DNA of 40,538 nt, from the NCBI GenBank assembly GCA_040881685.1, contig JBBECS010000035.1, positions 1 through 40,538 on the forward strand, in the 5' to 3' direction. The position numbers and the translations under genes were made by a program. Positions 14,908-22,983 of this stretch are shown here, in pieces. Under the pieces are notes generated by a model. It did not search any database and was not told where the DNA came from. It saw only the letters and a program-made list of their open reading frames with translations. Source of the stretch: Acidimicrobiia bacterium (GTDB taxonomy: Bacteria > Actinomycetota > Acidimicrobiia > IMCC26256 > PALSA-555). Position 1 is the first letter of the stretch. Each line of letters starts with the position of its first letter.

Positions 14908-16113
14908 ATGCCCACGTTCAAGTACATCGCAAGCGGCGCTGGCGGTGGCCGCCAGGCCGGGACCATCTCTGCGCCGAGCGCCATCAGCGCGCGCTACGAG
15001 CTCCTGGGCCGCCAGCTCCAGGTCAGGTCCCTGAAGGAGCGCAAGAAGTTCACGCAGATCGAGATCACCAAGAAGAAGATCAAACCGATCGACATCGCCA
15101 ACCTCTCGCGCCAGCTCGGCGCGTTCCTGCGCGCCGGCATCCCGATCATCGACGCGCTCGAGGCGATCTCGACCGAGTCCGCAAGTCCGCAGTTGCGCTC
15201 GATGCTCGCCGAGCTGGTGGACCAGCTCCGGGCGGGCGATCCGTTCTCCGAGACGATCGCCGCGCACGCGGAGCACTTCCCGTCGTACTTCCCGGGCATC
15301 ATCCGCTCGGCTGAGCTCAGCGGGCAGCTCGACGTGGTCCTCGAGCAGCTCGCGGGTTACATCGACCGCGACCTCGAGACCCGCCGCAAGATCAAGTCGG
15401 CGTTGACCTACCCGGCCATCCTCGGTGTCATGTCGCTCGTGACGGTCGTGGTCCTGATCGGGTTTGTCCTGCCCAAGTTCAAGGAGTTCTTCGAGGGCAT
15501 GGACGCGACGCTGCCCGTGACCACCAAGTTCCTCTTGGACCTCGGTGGCTTCATGGGTTCATACGGGCACTTCGTGTTCGCGTCGTTGGGGATCATCGGT
15601 GTGCTCATGTTCCTCTACGCCCGATCCGAGCCTGGGCACCAGACTCGCGACCGCCTCTCGCTGCGACTCCCGCTCATGCGGGACGTCACGCGGGCGTCGG
15701 TCATCGAACGCTTCTGCCGGATCCTCAGCGCGATGGTGCAGGCCGGCATCCCGATCGCTGACTCGATGAACGCGGCGATCGACAGCACCGACAACCGAGT
15801 GTTCAAGAAGGAGCTCATTCCCGCGAGCGAGCGCATGCTCCGCGGTGAGGGCCTCGCGCGTCCGCTCGCCGAGACCGACCTGTTCCCCGGCATGGTCACG
15901 CAGATGATGCGAGTCGGCGAAGAGACCGGCACGCTCGACAAGCAGCTTGACATCGCCGCCGACTTCTACGAGAAGGAACTCACCTTCAAGCTCGCGAAGC
16001 TCACCTCGATGTTCGAGCCGATGGTGATCATCTTCATGGGACTCGTGGTCGGCTTCGTCGCCGTCGCGCTCGTGCAGGCGATGTACGGCGTGTACAACCA
16101 GTCCAGCCCCTGA
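14908..16113 (+). CDS. pilC: Type IV pilus inner-membrane platform protein PilC
   Basis: This 401-aa GspF-family protein forms the membrane platform on which PilB works. It has two GspF domains: LSRQLGAFLRAGIPIIDALEAI and FCRILSAMVQAGIPIADSMNAA, each followed by long hydrophobic helices. There are three membrane segments at about residues 170-195, 215-235 and 370-392. The start ATG 14908 lies 12 nt after the pilB stop with a GGGGCAG upstream. Length and domain order are normal. Confidence 0.95.
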   Translation: MPTFKYIASGAGGGRQAGTISAPSAISARYELLGRQLQVRSLKERKKFTQIEITKKKIKPIDIANLSRQLGAFLRAGIPIIDALEAISTESASPQLRSMLAELVDQLRAGDPFSETIAAHAEHFPSYFPGIIRSAELSGQLDVVLEQLAGYIDRDLETRRKIKSALTYPAILGVMSLVTVVVLIGFVLPKFKEFFEGMDATLPVTTKFLLDLGGFMGSYGHFVFASLGIIGVLMFLYARSEPGHQTRDRLSLRLPLMRDVTRASVIERFCRILSAMVQAGIPIADSMNAAIDSTDNRVFKKELIPASERMLRGEGLARPLAETDLFPGMVTQMMRVGEETGTLDKQLDIAADFYEKELTFKLAKLTSMFEPMVIIFMGLVVGFVAVALVQAMYGVYNQSSP

Positions 16114-16115
16114 TC

Positions 16116-16562
16116 ATGAACCGTCGGCGCCCGTTTGACGCGCGGGGCGAGCGCGGGGACACCCTCGTCGAATTGCTCATCACCATCACGGTGGTCGGGA
16201 TCACTGCTACTGCGCTCCTCGCTGGGTTCGCGACGGCGATCCGCCTCTCCGGCACACACCGTGGGCAGGCAAATGCCGACGTCGTGCTCGTGAGTGCGGC
16301 CGATTCGGTGAAGAACCAGGCGTACGTCGCGTGCCCGCTCGTGACCGTGCTTTCTTACAACCCGACGCAGGGCGTGACGCTCCCGAGCGGCTGGGCGGCG
16401 TCGAACGTCACGATCACGTCGGTCAAGGGTTGGGATGGGAGCGCGTTCGTCACGTGCCCCCTGATCGACGGCAAGCTCCAGCTGATCACGATCACGGCGT
16501 CAACTCCCGGTGGCGGTGCATCGACGGAGTCCGTCGATGTGGTGAAGCGGAACTCGTCATGA
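16116..16562 (+). CDS. Type IV pseudopilin
   Basis: This 148-aa protein has a class III signal peptide: basic leader MNRRRPFDARGERG, predicted cleavage before D, Glu at mature position 5 (DTLVELL) and the hydrophobic stalk ITITVVGITATALLAGFATAI. The globular part has two Cys (near PLVTV and PLIDG) that may form a disulfide, and a Gly/Thr-rich end. It starts 2 nt after the pilC stop and overlaps the next gene by ATGA. It is probably a minor pilin that primes assembly. The exact subfamily is not assignable. Confidence 0.85.
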   Translation: MNRRRPFDARGERGDTLVELLITITVVGITATALLAGFATAIRLSGTHRGQANADVVLVSAADSVKNQAYVACPLVTVLSYNPTQGVTLPSGWAASNVTITSVKGWDGSAFVTCPLIDGKLQLITITASTPGGGASTESVDVVKRNSS

Positions 16563-17125
16563 CTCGCCGCGCGGTTCGTCACGAGAGCGGGTTCACTCTG
16601 ATCGAGCTCATGGTGGCCATGGCCATCATGGGAATCATCCTCGTCCCGATCGCCGGCGGCTTGTTCGTCGGGCTGCGCACGAGCGACGAGACGTCGTACC
16701 GCCTCGCGGGCTCGAACGATGCCCAGCTGCTCTCGACGTGGCTCCCGCCCGACCTCCACAGTGCGGGGAACCAGTCGGGTGACGTCGTCGCCGCGCCAAC
16801 AGCCAACACCGAGTGCTCCGGGCTCGGGAACCGCTTGCGCATCAGGTGGCGGGCCACCGAGATTGCCGGCGGATCGGCGACCACGTACGTGGCCGCATAC
16901 GCCATTTCGCAGGCTTCCACTGGTGAGTACCGGTTGATTCGGTACTACTGCGTGGGCGGCGGTGCGGCATCCACGCACGTCATCGCGCGCAACCTCGCCA
17001 ACTCCACGGCTGCTGCGATCTCGACATCGGGCACCAAGGTGACAATGACAATCACCGAGAAGTCCACCCCCACGACCCCGACCTCGTACACCTTCTCGGT
17101 GTCGGGCTACCGGAGGACACCGTGA
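16559..17125 (+). CDS. Type IV minor pilin, PilW/PilV-like
   Basis: This 188-aa protein has the prepilin signature HESG|FTLIELMVAMAIMGIILVPIAGGLFVGL with cleavage after Gly and Glu at +5. The rest is a Thr/Ser/Ala-rich globular domain with two Cys (TECSGLG and YYCVGG). ATG 16559 overlaps the previous stop and its own stop overlaps the next start by GTGA, so translation is coupled across the set. Its role is as a minor pilin in the pilus tip or initiation complex. Confidence 0.88.
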   Translation: MTRRAVRHESGFTLIELMVAMAIMGIILVPIAGGLFVGLRTSDETSYRLAGSNDAQLLSTWLPPDLHSAGNQSGDVVAAPTANTECSGLGNRLRIRWRATEIAGGSATTYVAAYAISQASTGEYRLIRYYCVGGGAASTHVIARNLANSTAAAISTSGTKVTMTITEKSTPTTPTSYTFSVSGYRRTP

Positions 17126-18606
17126 GCACCACACCGAAGTCCGCGCACACGCGTGCCCACGGCGAGGGCGGAACATCGCTGATCCTCGCGATGGGGTTCC
17201 TCGCGTTGATGGGCACGTTCACCGCATCGATCTTGACGGTGGCGTTTACGAGCTTCAAGACCACCCAGGTCGTCCGCGGCAGCCAGGACAAGCATTACGG
17301 CGCCGACGGTGGCGCCGACGTGGCCGTGCAACTGCTGCGCGCCAGCTCTTCGCACTGTCCGACCGTCTCCGGTACGCCGACCAACCTGCCCGACCAGACC
17401 ATCAACGGCCGCACCGTCCACATCACGTGTCAGACGCTCAGTGGTTCCACGGGTACGCCGGGCGGTGGCTTGGCGACGCACTCGCTCGTCGTCACTGGCT
17501 ACAACAACCCGAACGGCACTCCGGCAGACCGTGACCACTCGTTCCGCACGGAAGGCAACACGCTCGCCGACTCGGTGTCGATCGGTGGCCCCGTCTTCAA
17601 TGCCGGCGCCTTCGAGTTCAACGACGACGAGCCCGTGGTGCAGATCGTCGGGAACCTCGACCAGTACAACGACAGCCCTGGGCAGTACTGCAGCGCCAGC
17701 AAGTCCAATGCGGCATCCACCGGGAACCCCACAGTGACCGGCGCCTGGACCTGTCGTGTTGCCGCGAGTTTCCCGGTACCGGATCCCGTGCCCACATTGA
17801 TCGTGCCGACGGCCGATGCCCCTGCAAAGATCGTGCAGGGCGAGTGCACGATCTTCTTCCCGGGCAAGTACACCGCTACACCGACTTTCGACAAGAACAA
17901 CAAGTACTACTTCGCGAGTGGCGTCTATTACTTCCCGAACCTCGGCAACATCCACTTGGCCGGCGAGCTGTTCGGGGGCAAGCCCGGACCTACTGAGACC
18001 CAGGCGCTCACGACCGCAACGCCGTGCGCCACCGACGCGACGGCCAACTCGCTGATACCGGGTTCGGCGACCGGCTCGGGGGTCGAGTTCGTGCTCGGCG
18101 GCAGCTCGAAGCTCGAGATCGACGACCACATGAAGAACAAGATCGAGCTCTTTGCTCGCGTGCCAGCGATTCCCGCATCGGAGGGGACTCCCGGGGTGTC
18201 GATCTATGCCCCTCGCACGAGCGGGCCGAACTACGTCGCCTGGAACTCCGACAAGGTGCTGCACATGGACGGAAACAAGTCCACGATGGTGGTCCATGGG
18301 TTGCTCTACACGCCCAACGGCAACATCGACGGTATCTACGCGCTCCAGAACCCAGGGAACGCCCCGGTCTTCATGGACGGGATCGTGGCTCAGCGGATCA
18401 CCATCAACTTCGACAACCAATCCCCGGTGACTTCAGCACTCACGACCATCAACCCGGGCACACCAGCGACCCCGCGCACGATCGTGATCACCGCGACTGC
18501 AGACCCACTCGACCCCGGGGAGGCGCCGACCGTGATCAAGGCCGTCGTGCAACTCGGAACCGGCGCGGGAACCCCCGCCACGGTCCTCTCGTGGCGCAAG
18601 GCCTAG
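17122..18606 (+). CDS. Large PilX-like pilus-associated protein
   Basis: This 494-aa protein starts at GTG 17122, overlapping the preceding gene. The N-terminus resembles PilX-type proteins: GEGGTSLILAMGFLALMGTFTASILTVAFTSFKTTQ, a stalk helix lacking the Glu-5 and FTLIE of true pilins. About 430 residues follow that are rich in Gly, Thr, Pro and Asn, with several Cys, ending in a Thr/Pro-rich tail. The size suits a tip adhesin-like protein, but I recognise no adhesin domain. It is the last gene of the pilB operon and is followed by the pilA promoter. Confidence 0.8.
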   Translation: MSTTPKSAHTRAHGEGGTSLILAMGFLALMGTFTASILTVAFTSFKTTQVVRGSQDKHYGADGGADVAVQLLRASSSHCPTVSGTPTNLPDQTINGRTVHITCQTLSGSTGTPGGGLATHSLVVTGYNNPNGTPADRDHSFRTEGNTLADSVSIGGPVFNAGAFEFNDDEPVVQIVGNLDQYNDSPGQYCSASKSNAASTGNPTVTGAWTCRVAASFPVPDPVPTLIVPTADAPAKIVQGECTIFFPGKYTATPTFDKNNKYYFASGVYYFPNLGNIHLAGELFGGKPGPTETQALTTATPCATDATANSLIPGSATGSGVEFVLGGSSKLEIDDHMKNKIELFARVPAIPASEGTPGVSIYAPRTSGPNYVAWNSDKVLHMDGNKSTMVVHGLLYTPNGNIDGIYALQNPGNAPVFMDGIVAQRITINFDNQSPVTSALTTINPGTPATPRTIVITATADPLDPGEAPTVIKAVVQLGTGAGTPATVLSWRKA

Positions 18607-18624
18607 ACCCTATTCCCGCAGGTC

Positions 18625-18643
18625 AGGGGCCTGATTTGCCCCT
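18625..18643 (+). other. Hairpin between PilX-like gene and pilA
   Basis: AGGGGC (18625-18630) pairs with GCCCCT (18638-18643) around a 7-nt loop. It has no U-tract and overlaps the start of the pilA promoter motif at 18643. It may be a weak terminator for the upstream operon or part of the promoter region. Confidence 0.35.
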
Positions 18644-18669
18644 CAAGTGGGTCTCCATGGTGCCGAAAC
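18643..18669 (+). promoter_or_regulatory. WhiG/FliA (sigma-28)-like promoter upstream of pilA
   Basis: TCAA (18643-18646), 15 nt, then GCCGAAAC (18662-18669) fits TAAA-N15-GCCGATAA. The expected transcript would have a leader of about 55 nt before pilA. The paired occurrence with the pilB motif makes chance less likely. Confidence 0.55.
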
Positions 18670-18731
18670 CGTGAGTGGGGCCGGGTCAGTTTCTACCGCC
18701 CCAGGGCTGAAACGAAAGGTGAGGCCAACCA

Positions 18732-19076
18732 ATGATGAAGCGCATCTGGGACCGCCAGAAGCAGGAGGGTGGCTTCACCCTCGTCGAGCTCCTGGTTGTC
18801 ATCGTGATTCTCGGAATCCTCTCGGCCGTCGCGGTCTTCGCGGTGGGCGGGGTGACCGACAAAGGCAAGCAGTCTGCCTGCAAGGCAGACGTCAACTCGG
18901 TCGCCACTGCGTCCGAGGCGTATTACGCCAAGAACTCCGCGTACGCGGCGAACATGGCGGCTCTGGTGACCGCGAAATTCCTCCGGAGCGTTCCGGGCAC
19001 CGGCAGTGGCTACACGATCAGCTACACGGCGAGTAACGGCTCGGTGTCGTCCACGCCGGCATGCTCGACTCTGTAG
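18732..19076 (+). CDS. pilA: Major type IV pilin PilA
   Basis: This 114-aa prepilin has the leader MMKRIWDRQKQEGG, cleavage before F, and the mature N-terminus FTLVELLVVIVILGILSAVAVFAVGG with Glu5. The small globular domain has Cys at ACKADV and ACSTL that could form a C-terminal disulfide loop. This is a typical GspG-like compact actinobacterial or Gram-positive pilin. AGGTGAGG lies 7-9 nt before the ATG. It has its own promoter motif and a strong terminator after the stop, matching a highly expressed major subunit. Confidence 0.93.
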   Translation: MMKRIWDRQKQEGGFTLVELLVVIVILGILSAVAVFAVGGVTDKGKQSACKADVNSVATASEAYYAKNSAYAANMAALVTAKFLRSVPGTGSGYTISYTASNGSVSSTPACSTL

Positions 19077-19092
19077 TCGATCTTCAACGAAC

Positions 19093-19123
19093 CGGCCGGG
19101 ATGCCCAAGCATCCCGGCCGTTT
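19093..19123. terminator. Strong terminator between convergent pilA and pilT
   Basis: CGGCCGGGATGC (19093-19104) pairs perfectly with GCATCCCGGCCG (19109-19120) around CCAA, followed by TTT on the plus strand. It lies 16 nt after the pilA stop and just past the pilT stop on the minus strand, so it may serve both. Confidence 0.85.
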
Positions 19124-19134
19124 CGCGCGTCGAC

Positions 19135-20232
19135 TCAGCCGCCAAGCGCGGCGTCGCGCGGAACACCCGTCGCTACGCCGAGCTCGCGAGGATTCGAGCT
19201 CACCGCGACCGCAGCGTCGTGCTCGATCACTCCCGCCACGACAAGGTCGGTGAGCGACATCTCGAGCGTCTGCATCCCCGAGCGCTGGCCGGTTGCGATC
19301 GAGTTGCGGATCTGCTCGGTCTTGCCTTCACGGATGAGGCTACGCACGGCCGTGTTCGCGAGGAGCAGCTCGAAGGCGGCCACACGTCCACCACCGATCT
19401 TGGGTACGAGCCGCTGCGCAACGACGCCGAGGAGCGTTGCCGCGAACTGCACGCGGATCTGACTCTGTCGCTCTGCTGGGAACACGTCGATGATCCGGTC
19501 GATGGCCTGCGAGGTGTCGTTCGTGTGCAAGGTCGCGAACACGAGGTGGCCGGTCTCCGAGATCGTGAGTGCAGTCTCGATGCTCACCGTGTCGCGCATC
19601 TCGCCGACCAACAGCACATCGGGGTCCTCGCGGAGCGCGGATCGGAGGGCCTTCGCAAACGATTCGCTGTCCGTGCCGATCTCGCGCTGCGTCACGATCG
19701 CGCGACCGTGGCTATGCGCATATTCGATGGGGTCCTCGATCGTGAGGATGTGGCAGGCACGCCGATCCGCGATGTGGCGGATGATCGAGGCGAGCGTCGT
19801 CGACTTTCCGGAGCCGGTGGGCCCCGTCACGAGCACGAGCCCTTGTGGTGCCGCGGCGAGCTGCTCGATGGCCGACGGCAGACCGAGCTGCTCGAAGGTC
19901 GGGATCTCCCGCGGGATCAGGCGGAGCGCGAGGCCGATGCTGCCCCGCTGGTGGAAGGCGTTCCCGCGGAACCGCGCTTGCCACTCCCAGCCGAACGAGA
20001 AGTCGATCTCCCGCTGATCGCGAAGCCTCGCCCCGAGCTCCTGGCCGAGCACCGAGAGGATCAACGAGTCCGCTCCCTCGGCCGTCAAGGGCTCCTGACC
20101 GCCGATCGGCCGAAGCTCGCCGTCGATCCGGACGGTCGGGGCTGCGCCGGCGACCAGCAGGAGGTCGCTGCCCTTGTGCTCCCAAAGCGTGCGCAGCAGA
20201 TGGTCGATCGGCCCGGTGTTGACGGCATCCAT
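19135..20232 (-). CDS. pilT: Twitching motility retraction ATPase PilT
   Basis: This 365-aa cytoplasmic hexameric ATPase depolymerises pili. It has the PilT N-terminal PAS-like domain (DGELRPIGG), Walker A GPTGSGKSTTLAS, the Asp box, Walker B REDPDVLLVGEMRD, the His box HLVFATLHTN and the C-terminal AIRNLI-like region (TAVRSLIREGKTEQIRNSI). The start ATG 20232 gives MDAVNTGPIDHLLRT. Longer frames upstream lack a credible start. Its presence implies retractile pili. It is convergent with pilA and divergent from the radical SAM gene. Confidence 0.95.
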   Translation of the reverse strand: MDAVNTGPIDHLLRTLWEHKGSDLLLVAGAAPTVRIDGELRPIGGQEPLTAEGADSLILSVLGQELGARLRDQREIDFSFGWEWQARFRGNAFHQRGSIGLALRLIPREIPTFEQLGLPSAIEQLAAAPQGLVLVTGPTGSGKSTTLASIIRHIADRRACHILTIEDPIEYAHSHGRAIVTQREIGTDSESFAKALRSALREDPDVLLVGEMRDTVSIETALTISETGHLVFATLHTNDTSQAIDRIIDVFPAERQSQIRVQFAATLLGVVAQRLVPKIGGGRVAAFELLLANTAVRSLIREGKTEQIRNSIATGQRSGMQTLEMSLTDLVVAGVIEHDAAVAVSSNPRELGVATGVPRDAALGG

Positions 20233-20281
20233 GAGCCCCAGTCTGGCCGCCGAGCAGGGAGGCACCTGCCATCCCGGGTCT

Positions 20282-20425
20282 TCAGGGCATCCGCTCGCCC
20301 GCCGATACACCACTGGTCGCCGGGTCATCCCCCGGTCCGGCGGCGGAGGGGGAGGGCGCCGCATCGAGCGGCGCCCCCTCTTCATCCCGCGGGTCCTGCG
20401 GGTCATCCGCCATTTCGCCCGGCAT
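20282..20425 (-). CDS. Possible small acidic protein upstream of pilT
   Basis: A 47-aa frame (MPGEMADDPQDPRDEEGAPL...) rich in Pro, Asp and Ala ends 49 nt before pilT on the same strand. There is no domain or convincing ribosome binding site. It contains a strong inverted repeat (20354-20376) in its DNA. It may be a real short leader gene or only open by composition. Confidence 0.25.
   Translation of the reverse strand: MPGEMADDPQDPRDEEGAPLDAAPSPSAAGPGDDPATSGVSAGERMP
20354..20376. other. Hairpin in the pilT / radical SAM intergenic region
   Basis: GGGCGCCGC (20354-20362) pairs with GCGGCGCCC (20368-20376) around ATCGA, a 9-bp perfect stem. It lies between two divergent genes, so it is not an obvious terminator. 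Confidence 0.45.
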
Positions 20426-20476
20426 CGAACCAGGGCCATACTTCGGCGCCACCAACGGCCCGACCAGGGGGGACCC

Positions 20477-22060
20477 ATGGCGATCAGCAACCCGCCGCGT
20501 GAGCGCGTCGACCGCGACGAGATCTTCATCGAGACGACGAAGAGCATCTGCCCGGTCTGCAAGATCGTGCTCGACGCCGAGGTGAACGTCCGGGACAACA
20601 AGGTGTTCCTGCGGCGCACGTGCCCCGACCACGGTGTGATCGAAGGGCTGATCTACGGCGACGCCGAGATGTACTTCGACTCCCTCCGCTACAACAAGCC
20701 CGGGACTCTTCCGCTCGAGACGCAGACCCACACCGAGCACGGCTGCCCGCTCGACTGCGGTCTCTGCCCCGACCACAAGCAGCACGCATGCCTCGGGATC
20801 ATCGAGGTCAACACCGGTTGCAACCTCGACTGCCCGATCTGCTTCGCCGACTCCGGCACGAAGCAGCCCGACGGCTTCTCCCTCACCATGGACCAGGTCG
20901 AGACCGCGCTCGACGCGTTCGTGCGCGCCGAGGGCGAGCCCGAGGTCGTCATGTACTCCGGCGGCGAGCCCACGATTCACCCGCAGATCCTCGACTTCAT
21001 CCAGATGGCCTACGACAAGGGCTGCAAGACGGTGAACCTCAACACGAACGGGATCAAGCTCGCCCATGACAAGAAGTTCGTCGAGAAGCTGGCGACGCAG
21101 TTCCCGCAGACACCGAACATCTACATGCAGTTCGACGGCTTCAACGAGCGCACCCACCTCGAGATCCGCGGCCGTGACCTGCGCAACGCCAAGCAGAAGG
21201 CGCTCGACAACTGCGCGGAGTTCGGGCTCACGGTCACGCTGGTCGCCGCCATCGAGAAGGACCTCAACGAAGACGAGGTCGGCGAGATCGTGCAGTTCGG
21301 CATCAAGCACCCGGCTGTGCGCTCGGTCGCCTATCAGCCGGTCACGCATTCCGGTCGTCACATGGAGTTCGACCCGACGAATCGCCTGACGAACTCGGAG
21401 ATCATCCACGCGCTCGCCGATCAGCTCCCGGAGTGGTTCCGTGTGTCGGATTTCGTGCCGGTGCCGTGCTGCTTCCCAACGTGTCGGAGCATCACGTACG
21501 CGCTGGTCGACGGCGACAACGTGGTCCCGATCCCGCGCCTCGTGAACGTGGACGAGTACCTCGACTACGTCAGCAACCGGGTGATGCCCGACATGGACGT
21601 GCGGTACGCGCTCGAGAAGCTCTGGAGCGCGAGCGCCAACCCGGGGACCGAGATGACCGCCGAGCAACTCGAGTGCGCCACCTGTGGCATCGACCTGCCC
21701 GAGGCATTGAAGGACATGGCAGACAACGCCTTCATGATCGTCATCCAGGACTTCCAGGACCCGTACACGTTGAACACCAAGGCGCTCCAGAAGTGCTGCG
21801 TCGAGGAGATCACACCCGACGGGCGCCTGATCCCGTTCTGCGCGTACAACTCGGTGGGCTATCGGGAGCAGGTCCGTGAGCAGCTCAGCGGTGCACAGGT
21901 GCCGACAATCGTTCCGAACGCCGACGAGCTCCAGGAGATCCTCCTCCCGACGCCGTACGGATCGAAGACGTACGCATCAGGGAACGGCGGCAACGGGAAC
22001 GGTGCAACGCACGTGAAGGTCGAGATCACCGGCCGCAACATCGGCAAGAAGCTGTCGTGA
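20477..22060 (+). CDS. Tes/MJ0619-like radical SAM enzyme
   Basis: This 527-aa protein has the layout of the MJ0619/tetraether synthase (Tes) family. It has an N-terminal rubredoxin-like metal site (C25xxC28, C49-P-D-H52), a second CX3CX2C set C90/C94/C97 plus C105, the radical SAM CX3CX2C C115/C119/C122, GGEP at 162-165 for SAM binding, and C-terminal cysteines C331, C332, C336, C400, C403, C440, C441 and C455 for auxiliary clusters. Archaeal Tes joins lipid tails through C-C bonds. MJ0619 was also implicated in pterin methylation. The substrate here is unknown. ATG 20477 follows AGGGGGG. GTGA overlap couples it to the ArsM-like methyltransferase. A His-free Gly/Asn linker precedes the C-terminus. 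Confidence 0.85.
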   Translation: MAISNPPRERVDRDEIFIETTKSICPVCKIVLDAEVNVRDNKVFLRRTCPDHGVIEGLIYGDAEMYFDSLRYNKPGTLPLETQTHTEHGCPLDCGLCPDHKQHACLGIIEVNTGCNLDCPICFADSGTKQPDGFSLTMDQVETALDAFVRAEGEPEVVMYSGGEPTIHPQILDFIQMAYDKGCKTVNLNTNGIKLAHDKKFVEKLATQFPQTPNIYMQFDGFNERTHLEIRGRDLRNAKQKALDNCAEFGLTVTLVAAIEKDLNEDEVGEIVQFGIKHPAVRSVAYQPVTHSGRHMEFDPTNRLTNSEIIHALADQLPEWFRVSDFVPVPCCFPTCRSITYALVDGDNVVPIPRLVNVDEYLDYVSNRVMPDMDVRYALEKLWSASANPGTEMTAEQLECATCGIDLPEALKDMADNAFMIVIQDFQDPYTLNTKALQKCCVEEITPDGRLIPFCAYNSVGYREQVREQLSGAQVPTIVPNADELQEILLPTPYGSKTYASGNGGNGNGATHVKVEITGRNIGKKLS

Positions 22061-22983
22061 CCACGATCGGAGCAACAAGCGTCCCGCCACGGCGGCCGAC
22101 GGGTGACGAGGGGCTCCGCCGCTCGTCACCACAGGAGACGGAGCCTGCGGAGTCGACCCGGGATGTGGTCCCGGCGGCCGAGCGGTTGCGACAAGGGGAG
22201 ATGACGCCGGAGGAGATCAAGGCCTGCTGCGCGGTCTCGTACCAGCAGGACGCGGTCGCGCTGATCCTCGGTGACAGCTACCACCCCGGTGGGCTCGAGC
22301 TCACCCGGCACGTCGCTCGCTCGATCGGATTGGCACCAGGGCAGCGCGTGCTCGACGTGGCGAGCGGGCCCGGTACGACCGCGTTCATGATCGCCGCCGA
22401 GTTCGGCGTCGAGGTCGACGGCGTCGATCTCGGTGAACTCACCGTGGCCAAGGCCAACGTGCTCGCCGAGGAGCAGGGAATGTCGGACCGGGTGCGGTTT
22501 CACCACGGCGACGCCGAGCGCATCCCGCTGGCCGACGCGTCCGTCGACGCGATCATGTGCGAGTGCGCGTTCTGCACGTTCCCCGACAAGGCCACGGCCG
22601 CGGCCGAGATGGCGCGCGTGCTCAAACCCGGTGGGAAGGTCGGCATCACCGACGTGGCGCTCGATTCCGAGCGCCTCGATGCAGAGCTCCGGACGCTCGC
22701 GGGCTGGGTGGCGTGCATCGCCGACGCCCGTCCGGTCGAGCAGTACGTGGAGATGCTGTCTCAGGCAGGTCTGCGCGTCACGCGCACGGAAGCGCATGAC
22801 GCCGCGCTCGCGAAGATGGTCGATCAGATCGATGCCCGGCTCAAGGCATTTCGGATCGCAAAGGTTGCGGCCCTCGAGAGCATCGACTTCGACACCGCGC
22901 TCGAGCGGGTGGCGCTGGCCGAGCGCGCCGTGCGCGACGGCATCGCCGGCTACTCGCTGATCGTGGCCGAGAAGCCTGCATGA
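22057..22983 (+). CDS. ArsM-like SAM-dependent methyltransferase
   Basis: This 308-aa protein has a disordered N-terminus (about 1-45), then a class I methyltransferase fold: VLDVASGPGTTAFMIA (98-113), VDLGELTV, GDAERIPLADASVD (151-164) and VLKPGGKVGITDV. Cysteines sit where ArsM enzymes bind As(III): C57-C58 in KACCAVSY, C170 eight residues before K in FCTFPDK, and C220 in GWVACIADA. Arsenic, another soft metalloid or a thiol substrate is therefore plausible. GTG 22057 overlaps the radical SAM stop, and ATGA couples its end to the amidohydrolase. The function is inferred from residue pattern only. Confidence 0.8.
   Translation: MTTIGATSVPPRRPTGDEGLRRSSPQETEPAESTRDVVPAAERLRQGEMTPEEIKACCAVSYQQDAVALILGDSYHPGGLELTRHVARSIGLAPGQRVLDVASGPGTTAFMIAAEFGVEVDGVDLGELTVAKANVLAEEQGMSDRVRFHHGDAERIPLADASVDAIMCECAFCTFPDKATAAAEMARVLKPGGKVGITDVALDSERLDAELRTLAGWVACIADARPVEQYVEMLSQAGLRVTRTEAHDAALAKMVDQIDARLKAFRIAKVAALESIDFDTALERVALAERAVRDGIAGYSLIVAEKPA

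Noticed and set aside
12961-15276. Minus-strand frame of about 771 codons over pilB and pilC
   Set aside because: It is a shadow of pilB/pilC codon bias with no recognisable motif.
18607-18731. c-di-GMP riboswitch upstream of pilA
   Set aside because: The region has one short hairpin and a WhiG-like promoter, but I cannot fit the conserved GEMM core.
20282-21667. Long minus-strand frame over the radical SAM gene
   Set aside because: The radical SAM protein on the other strand has clear motifs; only the last 47 codons outside it could be a gene, listed at low confidence.
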